Shown piece by piece: positions 1 through 9,400 of a stretch of 64,000 bases of DNA. This DNA comes from an uncultured bacterium (GTDB lineage Bacteria; Verrucomicrobiota; Lentisphaeria; Victivallales; UBA1829): the NCBI GenBank assembly GCA_900548385.1, contig URKJ01000014.1, positions 1 through 64,000 of the forward strand. The letters run 5' to 3'. Under the pieces are notes generated by a model, which ran no database searches, had not been told where the DNA came from, and saw only the letters and a list, made by a program, of their open reading frames with translations. Position 1 is the first letter of the stretch. Each line of letters opens with the position of its first letter. The translations under genes were made by a program, and so were the position numbers.

Positions 1-9
1 TGTAGCTCC

Positions 10-43
10 GTCTCGTGGGCTCGGAGATGTGTATAAGAGACAG
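10..43. other. Nextera (Tn5) sequencing adapter, not genomic
   Basis: Bases 10-24 match the Nextera read-2 adapter and bases 25-43 are the 19-bp Tn5 mosaic end AGATGTGTATAAGAGACAG. Genomic sequence begins at about base 44. The adapter read in frame gives MGSEMCIRDR and MYKRQ, peptides that are artificial starts of the two overlapping open frames here. Bases 1-9 are of unknown origin. The contig end should be trimmed. Confidence 0.97.
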
Positions 44-692
44 GCAGAAGGGACAGGCCATCCGCTGTGTTTCCAATCTGAAACAGCAGGGAAACTGCCA
101 CTCGCTCTACGCGGCAGATTTCGACGACTGGATCATCGGCGAACAGGGCGATTACGGGGAAGCAAGCAACTACTACATCTATTACTGGTGGCGGAAATTC
201 CGGCTTCTCGGATACACCGGGGAAAAATTGCGGACATACGAGGATCTGAAAAGTCCGTCTGGGCAGAATGGGATATTCGTCTGCCCGTCGCAGTCCTACG
301 GGAGCGACACAATAGATCGTTGGAGCTATGGACTGAACGGGCATCTCGGCGGCTGCGGCGCCGGAGTCTCCCATACCAATTCCGGAGAAAGTGCCGTTCC
401 GCTGCTGAATCCAGGCGCTCTTCAGTATCAGCAGCACCGTGCCCGGTTCGCCGATCTGCAGAAGACAAAAAAGAAGGCGTCGGAAGCCATTCTCGCCGGC
501 GATGCGGCTGCCGGTTATTTCGGTGCATGGGTCAATCCGTCGAATGCCCCATTCGCGGAGGATAACAGTTGCCAGTTCCGGGTAAGGATTCGTCACGGCG
601 GCCGGACCGCCGGTTTCCTGTATGCGGACCTTCATGTGCAGACTCTGAAAGGTCCATATCTCGGAAAAATTTTCGATATGGTCAATGAATAA
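44..692 (+). CDS. Pseudopilin-like protein, 5'-truncated at contig edge
   Basis: About 215 residues of a prepilin-type (type II secretion pseudopilin-like) protein. The N-terminal hydrophobic helix is missing because the contig starts here; the apparent in-frame ATG at 15 lies in adapter sequence and is not a real start. The first genomic residues, with AIRCVSNLKQQGNCHSLYAA, match the segment that follows the pilin helix in the intact relatives at 5622 and 13964 (ISCANTQKQL, ISCTSSLKQI). The C-terminus has RHGGRTAGFLYADLHVQTL, the His...(A)DxHV motif of this family. It ends 27 bp before the large hydrolase at 720, the same arrangement as the other two pseudopilin genes in the window. Cargo and partners are unknown. 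Confidence 0.85.
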
Positions 693-719
693 TAATAAAT
701 CGTATAAAAGGATTGCGGA

Positions 720-3700
720 ATGAAGTATTTTATCTGGGGAGGACTCTGTTTCTGTCTGACTCTTGCCGGCTATGAACCGAAAGTGGAAGCATTTCCGTTT
801 GTCGGCATCGTGATGGACGGTTCCGCCGGATTCAAGGAGTGGAAGGACCTTTCCGGAGATATCGAATTTCTGGACGGGACGCATCGGAAACGGCTGACCA
901 TCCGCGCTCCCGGAAATACGCTCTCCTGGCGGGAAACCCGCTTCTCATTCACGCCCGATGCGAATGGCCGGTTCTTTCTCGAACTCGGCGGGCACACCTG
1001 GAAAGGCACTCGCTTCGCCATGTGCATCGACAACATCAAGGTCAATGGAAAACTTCTTCCGAACGGCGATTTTGAAAACGGCGCGCACGGATGGGAGGGA
1101 AAAAATCCGTGGGAAGGGATTCAGACATCCCAAATAGTGAAAGATCCCGGTGTGGTCCGGTTCGGAAAACAATGCGTCTACTTCGGTTGGAATCCCTCGA
1201 TCCGGATTCCTATTGAGGGGAAAAAGGATGTACCGGTGGAAATTTCGCTGCAAAGCATCGGGCGCGGGCCTGTCGCGCCGAAAAAAGATGTTTTTACGCT
1301 GAATCTGGCTCCATATACGAACATGGGGTTCCGTGATGACGTCGCCGGGGACGGAAAAGGAGGATGGTCCGATCAGGGCATTCAGGATCTCCGCCAGTAC
1401 GATCCGCGCTGGCAGAGTTTCTGCGGAATGGATTTCCGAATCCCCGATCCGGAAAAAAACAACGGAAAGTCCATTCTGACATTTCATCACGATCTATACT
1501 GTAAAACCGGATTGCGGAAAGCGGAGATTGATCTTTCCGGAGAACAGCCGGCGGGACGGTTCTTCTACCTGCTGACCACCGGATGCTGGATGCCGCGCGA
1601 TGTCGTGGTCGGAACCGTCTGTTTCCGCTATGCGGACGGATCGTCGGAAACGGTCGAAGTCCGGGAGGGGGTGCATCTGGCAGACTGGGGTGATGTGAAA
1701 TCTCTTCCCCGGGGATCGGTCGCCTATTCGTCAAAACGGGGAAAGCAGGAGTGGGGATTTTTCATGACCCGTTTTCCGCTCCGGCCCGGAAAACGTCTGA
1801 CCGGCGTCTCATTTAAAACCAGCGGGAAAGCCGTCTGGATCGTATTGGGCGCCAGTGTTTCCAGTCGCGCGGTCCCGGTCGGCGGAGAGCGGAAACTGGA
1901 TGAGTTTGTGATCGGACCGGAATGGAAGGCGGCGGATTTTCCCGATCCAATGATTGTATCGGGCTCGGCACTGGACCGTTCCTCCTTGCGGACTGAGGTT
2001 CCAGCGGGAACGTTCGGACGGGTACGCGCCGGTGAGTCCGGTCAGCTGGAGTTTGAAAAACTTCCGGGGAAGAGAGTGCGCTTCTTTGGTGACACCGCCG
2101 GAACGTTCGCAGTCCTGCCGATTCAGAACTACTGGAATATCCGGGATAACCGGACCGTCGCGGGATTTCCCTGCGCCTCGGATTTGGATTTCTACCGCCG
2201 CTATACGGAAAACATGCGGCGGTTCGGATTCAATGTCGTCCGCATGTATCCTGTCTGCATCTCGACGGAAAAGAAAAACGGCGGCGGAGATTTCGATCCG
2301 GAAGGGTTGGATCTGTTCGACCGTGCATTTGCCGAATACAGAAAAAACGGAATTTACATGATGATTTCGTTTGACTGCGGATCGCTCGGCTCGCGGGACC
2401 GCAAACACTTTACGCAGGATTTCTCCTATAACTGGAAGTGTCTCCTGTTTCTGAACGATCCCGCCGTAACGCGCTTTTGGGAGAATACTGTCCACAATTT
2501 CATGAACCACGTCAACCCGTATACGGGAATCGCCTACAGGGACGATCCGGCGGTCCTTTCGGTGGAATATGTAAACGAACAGGTTCTCGGGTTCGGTCTT
2601 TCGAAAGTCAATGCGGAGACGCGGAACCGGTTCAACAAGGCATGGCAGGAACATCTGAAAACAAAATTTTCCACATTGGAGAACTTCTCCCGCCGGACCG
2701 GAGTCTCCGCCGGAACGTGGGAGGAGATCACCGCCGATCTCTATGAAAAAACGGACTCTTTCCGCGGAGAATACTATCAGTTCCAATTAAAACTGGTGGA
2801 AGAATTTGCCCGGCGCTGTTTTGCCGTGGTCCGCGGAAGTGGATACCGGGGACTGATTACCCAGTTCAACAACGGCAAACAGATGAAAATGGCGGTCGGA
2901 CGCACGATCGGGAATTCGCTGACCACGATCAACCAGTATTTTGCCCATCCAGACAACCTCAGTGGGAAGGGCGTAACCCGGCTGGAAACCGGAAGCGATA
3001 TCGGGCAGGTTGCCAAGTCCCTGCGCGGAGGACTCGGAATGCGTCTGGCAAACCGTCCGGTCATTGTAACGGAACTCAACCATGCATATCCGAATCCGTT
3101 CCTTTATGAACACGGATTGCTCTGGGGCGCATATGCCGGACTGCAGAATTACAGCGGGCTGATCGGGCACACCTGGGCCGCCGCCCCCTCCCGAATGCGC
3201 TATGGAAAAACCGGGACTCCGTGGACGTTCGATATCGGATGGAATCCGATCATGCGGGCATCCCATTTCATTCTTGCATCGCTGTTCCTCCGCGGAGATG
3301 TGCGCCCGGCGGAAAGACAAGTGGAAATAGTGATGCCGAAAGCATATCTCGAACGCAATCCGCTGGAACTTGAAAACATGGTGAACGAGGAGTTCTGCAA
3401 ACTGGGACTGGTCTCCGGATTCGCTACTTCGTTTCCCGGCTATCCCGTTCCGGAGCCTCCCCGTACCGCCGCAAAGGCGGACTGGACCCTCTCTTCCATA
3501 CCCGGATCGGCGGTAAGACAGGAAGCAATGTTTGCGGAAATAATCCGGGGAAAGGGAAAATCAAAACTCTCGACTGTGATTGCAAACCTCAAAAAGCGGG
3601 GAATCCTGCCCGCCGCCAATCGGACAAGTCCCGATGCGGGAATCTATGAAAGCGACACAGGAGAGCTTCTCATGAACACGGAGAGCTGCAAACTCACCGT

Positions 3701-4133
3701 TCAAACCGCCTGTTCGGAAGGGGTATCGCTGCTGGCTGGAGACTCCGCCCGTCTGAAAACGCTGAATATCCGCTCCACCAGCCGGAACGCCTGCGTGTTC
3801 CTGACATCGGTCGACAACGCACCGCTTCCGGAAAGCCGCCGGATGGTCCTGGTCTATTCCACCGCCGCATTGAATACCGGACTGCGAATGAGTGCCGACC
3901 AGAGCTCAATCTTTGAGAAAGGCACAAATCCCGTTCTTCTTCAGACCGGGAAACTGGATGCCGAACTGGCGCTTCCTTCCGGGGACTGGACACTTTACGC
4001 CTTGAGCGGCAACGGAATCCGCCGGGAGAAACTCGCCTGTCCCCGCGCAGACGGCAAACTGAAAATCACCCTCGATACAAATTTATTGAAAAACGGTCCA
4101 ACACCTTTTTTTGAACTTGTAGCGACACCCTGA
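720..4133 (+). CDS. Secreted clan-A (GH5-like) glycoside hydrolase, multidomain
   Basis: A 1137-residue protein with an N-terminal hydrophobic signal (about residues 1-25, ending near KVEA), so exported. Residues about 50-170 and 290-390 look like beta-sandwich carbohydrate-binding regions. Residues about 485-850 form a TIM-barrel hydrolase: RRYTENMRRFGFNVVRMYP opens it, YVNEQ supplies the likely acid/base Glu620 and VTELNHAYP the likely nucleophile Glu785, the usual placement after strands 4 and 7 in clan GH-A. The C-terminal ~250 residues are beta-rich and unassigned. An AAAGGA Shine-Dalgarno precedes the ATG. It directly follows a pseudopilin gene. The substrate cannot be read from sequence; GH5-like is a clan-level inference. 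Confidence 0.8.
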   Translation: MKYFIWGGLCFCLTLAGYEPKVEAFPFVGIVMDGSAGFKEWKDLSGDIEFLDGTHRKRLTIRAPGNTLSWRETRFSFTPDANGRFFLELGGHTWKGTRFAMCIDNIKVNGKLLPNGDFENGAHGWEGKNPWEGIQTSQIVKDPGVVRFGKQCVYFGWNPSIRIPIEGKKDVPVEISLQSIGRGPVAPKKDVFTLNLAPYTNMGFRDDVAGDGKGGWSDQGIQDLRQYDPRWQSFCGMDFRIPDPEKNNGKSILTFHHDLYCKTGLRKAEIDLSGEQPAGRFFYLLTTGCWMPRDVVVGTVCFRYADGSSETVEVREGVHLADWGDVKSLPRGSVAYSSKRGKQEWGFFMTRFPLRPGKRLTGVSFKTSGKAVWIVLGASVSSRAVPVGGERKLDEFVIGPEWKAADFPDPMIVSGSALDRSSLRTEVPAGTFGRVRAGESGQLEFEKLPGKRVRFFGDTAGTFAVLPIQNYWNIRDNRTVAGFPCASDLDFYRRYTENMRRFGFNVVRMYPVCISTEKKNGGGDFDPEGLDLFDRAFAEYRKNGIYMMISFDCGSLGSRDRKHFTQDFSYNWKCLLFLNDPAVTRFWENTVHNFMNHVNPYTGIAYRDDPAVLSVEYVNEQVLGFGLSKVNAETRNRFNKAWQEHLKTKFSTLENFSRRTGVSAGTWEEITADLYEKTDSFRGEYYQFQLKLVEEFARRCFAVVRGSGYRGLITQFNNGKQMKMAVGRTIGNSLTTINQYFAHPDNLSGKGVTRLETGSDIGQVAKSLRGGLGMRLANRPVIVTELNHAYPNPFLYEHGLLWGAYAGLQNYSGLIGHTWAAAPSRMRYGKTGTPWTFDIGWNPIMRASHFILASLFLRGDVRPAERQVEIVMPKAYLERNPLELENMVNEEFCKLGLVSGFATSFPGYPVPEPPRTAAKADWTLSSIPGSAVRQEAMFAEIIRGKGKSKLSTVIANLKKRGILPAANRTSPDAGIYESDTGELLMNTESCKLTVQTACSEGVSLLAGDSARLKTLNIRSTSRNACVFLTSVDNAPLPESRRMVLVYSTAALNTGLRMSADQSSIFEKGTNPVLLQTGKLDAELALPSGDWTLYALSGNGIRREKLACPRADGKLKITLDTNLLKNGPTPFFELVATP

Positions 4134-4307
4134 GTACAAAACTCTCAAAAAGATTTAAAAAGAAGTTGTCGTTCAAATCCGGATTGACTCTCCCAACCGT
4201 TGAACATCTCCGGCAGCGGATCTTTCAAACGGAGGAAGCTCAATCGTTCCGCCGCCGGAACTTGGAATCAATGACCGGAACATGCCCCGATTTTCCGGGA
4301 CAGCAGA

Positions 4308-4397
4308 GATTTCCTCCGCGTCATAAGTGAAATCAGTCAAATCCCCGGCGGACTCGTCCTGATCGGCATTGGAATCAAAGTCCTGCTGTTCGGCTGA
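4308..4397 (+). pseudogene. Possible C-terminal remnant of an MntP-like membrane protein
   Basis: The 4134-4530 gap holds no intact gene on the + strand. One frame at 4308-4397 reads a hydrophobic tail ending IPGGLVLIGIGIKVLLFG then stop, which resembles the last helix of MntP-type manganese efflux pumps (GG-L-LIGIGIK-L). There is no upstream coding portion in the same frame, so at most this is a decayed fragment. The match is short and from memory, so chance or another membrane family remains possible. Confidence 0.35.
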
Positions 4398-4405
4398 TTT
4401 CCACA

Positions 4406-4486
4406 GTAGACTGCACTCCAAAATCCAAAAAATAATTTTTTTATTGCATTTCCCTCTTGACAAAATTGCCATCCTGTATTATAATT
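4406..4486 (+). repeat. 81-bp promoter-bearing repeat, copy A
   Basis: This block aligns without gaps to 12811-12891 with 6 differences in 81 bases. It holds an A/T palindrome (AAAAAAT-A-ATTTTTT), then a GCATTTCCC stretch, then the promoter at 4457-4485. The protein-coding genes downstream of the two copies are far more diverged than the block, so the block is either under strong constraint or was copied recently. Confidence 0.9.
4457..4485 (+). promoter_or_regulatory. Perfect sigma-70 type promoter of the GntR-type regulator
   Basis: TTGACA at 4457-4462, a 17-bp spacer and TATAAT at 4480-4485, all consensus. An A/T-rich tract lies just upstream and could act as an UP element. The start point would be near 4492, about 39 bp before the regulator ATG at 4531. 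Confidence 0.9.
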
Positions 4487-4530
4487 AAAGAGACAATAAA
4501 GTTCCATTTTTCAAAAAAACAGGATTTCAA

Positions 4531-5625
4531 ATGGCGGCAACTGTATATCAGTCAAGAAAGACAACGGAAGAGAAAATGAATTCTCTGTTCCGCACGATGA
4601 TACGCGACGGAAAAACGCTTCTGCCTACGGAACTGAAACTTTGCGAACTCCTCGGCGCAAGCCGCCGCGTCATCCGGGAACTCCTGCAGGAAAAAGAGGA
4701 ACGGGGCGAACTCATCCGCAAACCGCGCGGACGCGCCCTGCCCCTGCCCGTCACACCAGCCGGACGTTTTACGTTCATTTCCGGCGGACGCAACATTCCG
4801 GAAAACCCGACCTGGGCAAAACTGTGGATCATGCTTCAGCAGAACGCTTCCGCATACCATCTGATTCCGGAGATGCTGTTCTGGCCGTGGGACACTCCGG
4901 CGGAAGCGTTCACGGAGATGCTGAAAAGCACATCCGATATTCTGATCCTGACCAATCTTCCGGCAGGATACCGGATCGACCGGAGTTCCACAAAAACTCT
5001 GATCTGCACAGATCAGGAAATCATGCACGAAAACGCCAGTTTCATCGGACTCGACAACCGGGAAGCCGGACGGCTGGCCGCACAGGAACTTTACGATCAC
5101 GGATACCGGCGCCCCTGTGTCATGAGTCTTGACCTGTATGGTTCCAAAGAAAAATGCTATGGAATGTATCAGCAGCGGGTCGAAGGGTTTCAGGAATGCT
5201 GCCTTGAACGGAAAATCCCGTTTAATCCGGCGAAGGACCTGCTCTTTCCGCGGTTCAGCTTTTCATTTCAGGAGAAACTGGCGCAACTGACAGAAGCCGT
5301 CCGCCGGATGCGCAAAGGCAGTTATGATTCGCTCTTTGTCGTTTGCGACAACGATATTGCCATGATTTACGACCTGCTCCTTCACAACGGATTCGCAATT
5401 CCGGAACAGCTCGGTCTCATTACGGTCAACAGTTTTGACTATGCAATTCAGCACCGCCCGGTCATCAATGCCGTTTCAACCGGAACGCGGGAAATCGCCA
5501 ACGCACTCCTCTCTTTTATCTCGGACTTGCAGACAAAGCCGGTCAAAGGCTCTGTCAATCTGCATATCATCCCCGAACTCATCGGCGGAACAACATTAAC
5601 AAAACAGAAAAGGAAACGATCATGA
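4531..5625 (+). CDS. GntR-type winged-helix regulator with LacI-like sensor domain
   Basis: A 364-residue transcription factor. Residues about 10-75 are a GntR winged helix (LPTELKLCELLGASRRVIRE, then a wing with ELIRKPRG). Residues about 85-355 resemble the periplasmic-binding/LacI effector domain, with NREAGRLAAQELYDHGYRRP and DNDIAMIYDLLLHNGFAIPE, and end with ELIGGTTL as LacI-type proteins do. It is likely a sugar-responsive regulator of the operon that follows. AGGA precedes the ATG by 6 bp. Its stop overlaps the next pseudopilin start (ATGA at 5622), so the two are co-translated. Promoter: 4457-4485. Confidence 0.88.
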   Translation: MAATVYQSRKTTEEKMNSLFRTMIRDGKTLLPTELKLCELLGASRRVIRELLQEKEERGELIRKPRGRALPLPVTPAGRFTFISGGRNIPENPTWAKLWIMLQQNASAYHLIPEMLFWPWDTPAEAFTEMLKSTSDILILTNLPAGYRIDRSSTKTLICTDQEIMHENASFIGLDNREAGRLAAQELYDHGYRRPCVMSLDLYGSKEKCYGMYQQRVEGFQECCLERKIPFNPAKDLLFPRFSFSFQEKLAQLTEAVRRMRKGSYDSLFVVCDNDIAMIYDLLLHNGFAIPEQLGLITVNSFDYAIQHRPVINAVSTGTREIANALLSFISDLQTKPVKGSVNLHIIPELIGGTTLTKQKRKRS

Positions 5626-6371
5626 ACCAGACCCGAATTCAAACACGGACCATTCCGAGCCGTCTGCTCCACAGGGTAAATCATTTTACTCTCATAGAAC
5701 TCCTAATCGTCATAGCAATTATTGCAATACTTGCCGGAATGCTCCTTCCTGCACTGACCAGTGCCCGGAGCAAGGCAAGAGCGATCAGCTGTGCGAACAC
5801 GCAAAAACAGTTGAGCCTGTATTTTTTCAGTTACGCGGCGAACAATCAGGACTTTCTGCCGTCGGTCCGGAGCGGCGACTTTCTGGCAGTGGAAACCCGG
5901 TGGAACACGCAGCTGGACAGTTCCGAACAGCTGCCGTTCAAACCCAAACATAAACGGACTATCTGGAATGACACCGGTCTGTGGAGATTCGGAAAACAGC
6001 AGTGTTTCCTGCTGGATTGTCCGTCCTATGAACTGCCGAATGACGCCTGGAATCCGGTCGAACACATCTACTCTGCAAAACTGGCGGAATCCGTAACCCG
6101 GCACCCGAAGCTGGCGCGTCTGACCTCTCCTTCCGCCAGACTGCTGCTCGGAGAAAATGCGCTGGAGTACCAAATGGGGATTGACCGGTTCAATGAAAAA
6201 CCGGCATGGTTCCCGCACGGTTCGGCTTCCGTTCCGGAAGTCTCCGGGGAATTCAGCAGGATTCCCATGGGGGCAACCATGAACATTATCGCCGTTGACG
6301 GACATCTCATCGTGCTTACCAAATCAAAAGCGCTTTCTCTGGGAACTGATCCGCTGAACAACATCCGGTAA
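5622..6371 (+). CDS. Prepilin-type N-terminal helix protein (pseudopilin-like)
   Basis: 249 residues. After a 24-residue basic leader comes HFTLIELLIVIAIIAILAG, the class III signal and transmembrane helix of type IV pilins/pseudopilins, with Glu5 present. The residue before Phe1 is His instead of the usual Gly, which is unusual for prepilin peptidase cleavage. Then SARSKARAISCANTQKQLSL, the family's typical helix end. A globular domain follows, ending with an A(V)DGH motif near residue 230. It is likely anchored in the inner membrane with the domain facing the periplasm. It sits between a regulator (ATGA overlap) and a secreted hydrolase, so a role in export or display of glycosidases is a reasonable guess, not shown. 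Confidence 0.88.
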   Translation: MNQTRIQTRTIPSRLLHRVNHFTLIELLIVIAIIAILAGMLLPALTSARSKARAISCANTQKQLSLYFFSYAANNQDFLPSVRSGDFLAVETRWNTQLDSSEQLPFKPKHKRTIWNDTGLWRFGKQQCFLLDCPSYELPNDAWNPVEHIYSAKLAESVTRHPKLARLTSPSARLLLGENALEYQMGIDRFNEKPAWFPHGSASVPEVSGEFSRIPMGATMNIIAVDGHLIVLTKSKALSLGTDPLNNIR

Positions 6372-6406
6372 CGCCGGGATTCATCATGCTAAAGAAAGGT
6401 TGTCAC

Positions 6407-9400
6407 ATGAACGTAAAATTCATTCTTTTTCTGGGGCTTGCGACTGCCGCCGGAACCCTCCCCGCACAAAAGCTCCTGTTTTCTCCGGAAAAACAGATGG
6501 GAATCCGGGCGCCGGAACTCTCCGAAAACCGCTGGAATTCGCAGGTTATGGATATTTCCAGACGTTACGGAGAACAGGAGCTCACAGCGCTGGATGCGGA
6601 TTTCTTCACCGGAGAGTACGGGATGCCGTTTCTTTTCCGCGACGATCTGCCGAAACGGTTCGGACTCAGAACGTCCGGCGCATACACGATCCGGAACAAC
6701 GCACTGGAAGTCCTGGTCCCCGCCAAAGGGTGGAGCATCCTGTTCGGGGCAAAACGCGGAGAGCGGACGATCCCGTCCATCCGGTTCGGACGCGGCTGGG
6801 GAAAATTCTCTGAATACCGTTACCGTCTGGAACTGCTTCTGGAGCAGGACGTGCCCGAAACGGAATGGCAATTCTTCCGTCACACACCATACGGTAAAAG
6901 CGGAAAGAAATTCAAAGCACCGGGAAAAGAACGTCAACTTCTGAAAGTCGATCTGGGACTGATCGGCAACAATCCATACATGATCGGCGGACTCGAACTG
7001 CAATGTTCCACACCGGACGCACGGATCCGCATTCACTCCATGCGGATCGTCCCCTATGTTCTGAACATCAGCTGGCGGAGAAAATTCCGGCTCGATTTTG
7101 ACCCGGTCCGCGGCGGCATATCCCTGTATCCGCGCTGCAACTTCGACCTGTTTGTCAACGGGGAAAAAGCCGCGTCCGGCAATCACCTGCTCGGCGGCGG
7201 ACACGGCGTTCTGCGTATCGACATCTCCAAGCTGCTCCGCAAAGGCGACAACGAGATCGTCTACCGCGGCAACTTCAACGGCGGTTACGGGCCGACTCAG
7301 CGTCTGCTTCAGGAAAGTTTCGCCATCGGCAAAAACGGAGAACAGCTCCATCTTCCCGGCGATACGAACTGGGAGTGGAGTTTCGACGGAAAAAACTGGC
7401 ACAAACCGGTTCTGCGGGGCGCAATCGGCGAAGAGCGCCAGCCAAACGGAAACCGGATCGCGGAAGGAAGCATTCCACTCCACGCGGGCCCGCTGGACAT
7501 CCGACATCCCGGTCAGCCCTACCCGGTTTTCGATTATGACGGCGCCATAGCGTACGAAGTCTCCATTCCCTCCGGCATCCCCTCCCCGGAACTGCGGCTG
7601 ACGGTTCGTCATCCGCTGACCGGGAAAGAGCTCGAAACCTGCTCCGTCAGCCGCAGCCGGACCGGCGGCGACTTCCGTATTTTCTCCGTAAACCCGGAAC
7701 TGCGTGAAGTCGGAGCCTACCGGATGGAGTGGGAACTCCGATCCAGCGGAACGGTCATCGACCGGACCCGGACGGAAATGATCATCTGCGGGCCGCTGAA
7801 ACAGGATGCGGTCGCATTCAAGGATTTTGAAACGGAGCTATCCAAACGTCTGGAGCCGATCCAGAAGATCGACTGCACCAAAGAGTACGGACCGACCGAA
7901 TTTCTGGATCATTCCAGCCATTACAGCGCAGCAAAACTGAATCTGAGCCGGATCACCGCCCGGAACGGCATGAAATACCGGGAAACCGGCGAATCCTCCA
8001 GCGACTACTTCGCTTACAAACTCAAGATCAGAAATCCCGGTGCGGCACATATCGCGGAAGTCATCATCCCCGACAACGCGGAACGGATTCTTTATTCCAC
8101 GGTCAACGAGACTTTTCCGCTGAATTTCTGCAACAACAATTTCCCGGTTGGTTCGCGCGGCTGGCCGAACGCCTCCGGTTCCGTGATGACCGGCGGACTG
8201 CATCCGCTTTCGTTCCGGACCAAAGTAATGCGCTATGTCTTCTTCCCCGGTTCCCGGAATATCACCATCACGCTGGAAAACGGCAAAACGGGAACCCGTG
8301 CAGCGGTCTGCGCAGTCAATATTTATGAAGTCCGCGGCGGGCTTCCCGCCCTGAAACTGCCGGAGACCGGACGCCTTTACGCGAATCATAACGAGCGGTT
8401 CCTCTTCCACAACTGGGGTGCATTTGTCTACCCGAAGATTCAGGAGGGAACACAGGATTATTTTGAATCATTCTGGAGCGCCGCCTATTACGGAATCGCA
8501 AACCGGATCGCCTATCTGAAATTCGCCGGACACAACGCCTCCGTGGAAGGCTCCTACATGTACTCCCAGGGTTTTCCGACCGCCAGCGGACACAGCACCA
8601 GCCACTGGACCGATTTCGATTACTACTATGCCATGCTCAAGATGTACAAACACAACGGCATCCGCACGTTCGTAGGCTTTGAATACATGCGCTCCCCGAA
8701 ACTGAATCTGGACAACCGCTATGACGTCGGCGACCGGGAGGTGCAGGCGGGAACTGCCCGTTCCATCCACAACGTGGACCGGTACGGCAAACAGACTATC
8801 GGCTATCAGGGAATGGGACTCAACTATCTGAATCCGCACGTCTGGAATTCGATCACGGAACTGCTCGGCGAGATCTACCGGAAATACGAGGGAATCGGCG
8901 GAATCGAAGGACTCTTCATCATCAACGGTTTCTGGTGGCTTCCCGGACTCACCACTCCACCCGGACAGACCGCCGAAGAGATCGGCTATGACGACGACAG
9001 CATCGAAGCGTTCGAATCCGATACCGGAATCCGTCTGAATCTTCCCGTCCGGGGACGCGAACGGTTCGAAAAACGCTACGCGCTGCTGAACGGGCCTCAT
9101 TACAACGCCTGGTACGCCTGGCGCTCCCGGAAAATGCGGGAAAAAACGGAAGAACTGGCAGCCGTCATCCGTTCCGGAAAAAACAAATGGAAACTCTTCA
9201 CCGTGCCGAACGTCAGCTATCCGGACGAACATCCGTTCAACCGTATGAACGCGACCGCAAAGGAACGCGACACATTTCAGGAAACATATCTGAAACGCGC
9301 CGCATTCGATCCGGCACTTTACAACGGCAAAGACGGCATCACCCTCGTTCCGAAACTCGACTACGACCGGCAGCTCACAATGCCCCGGTACGGCAGCATC

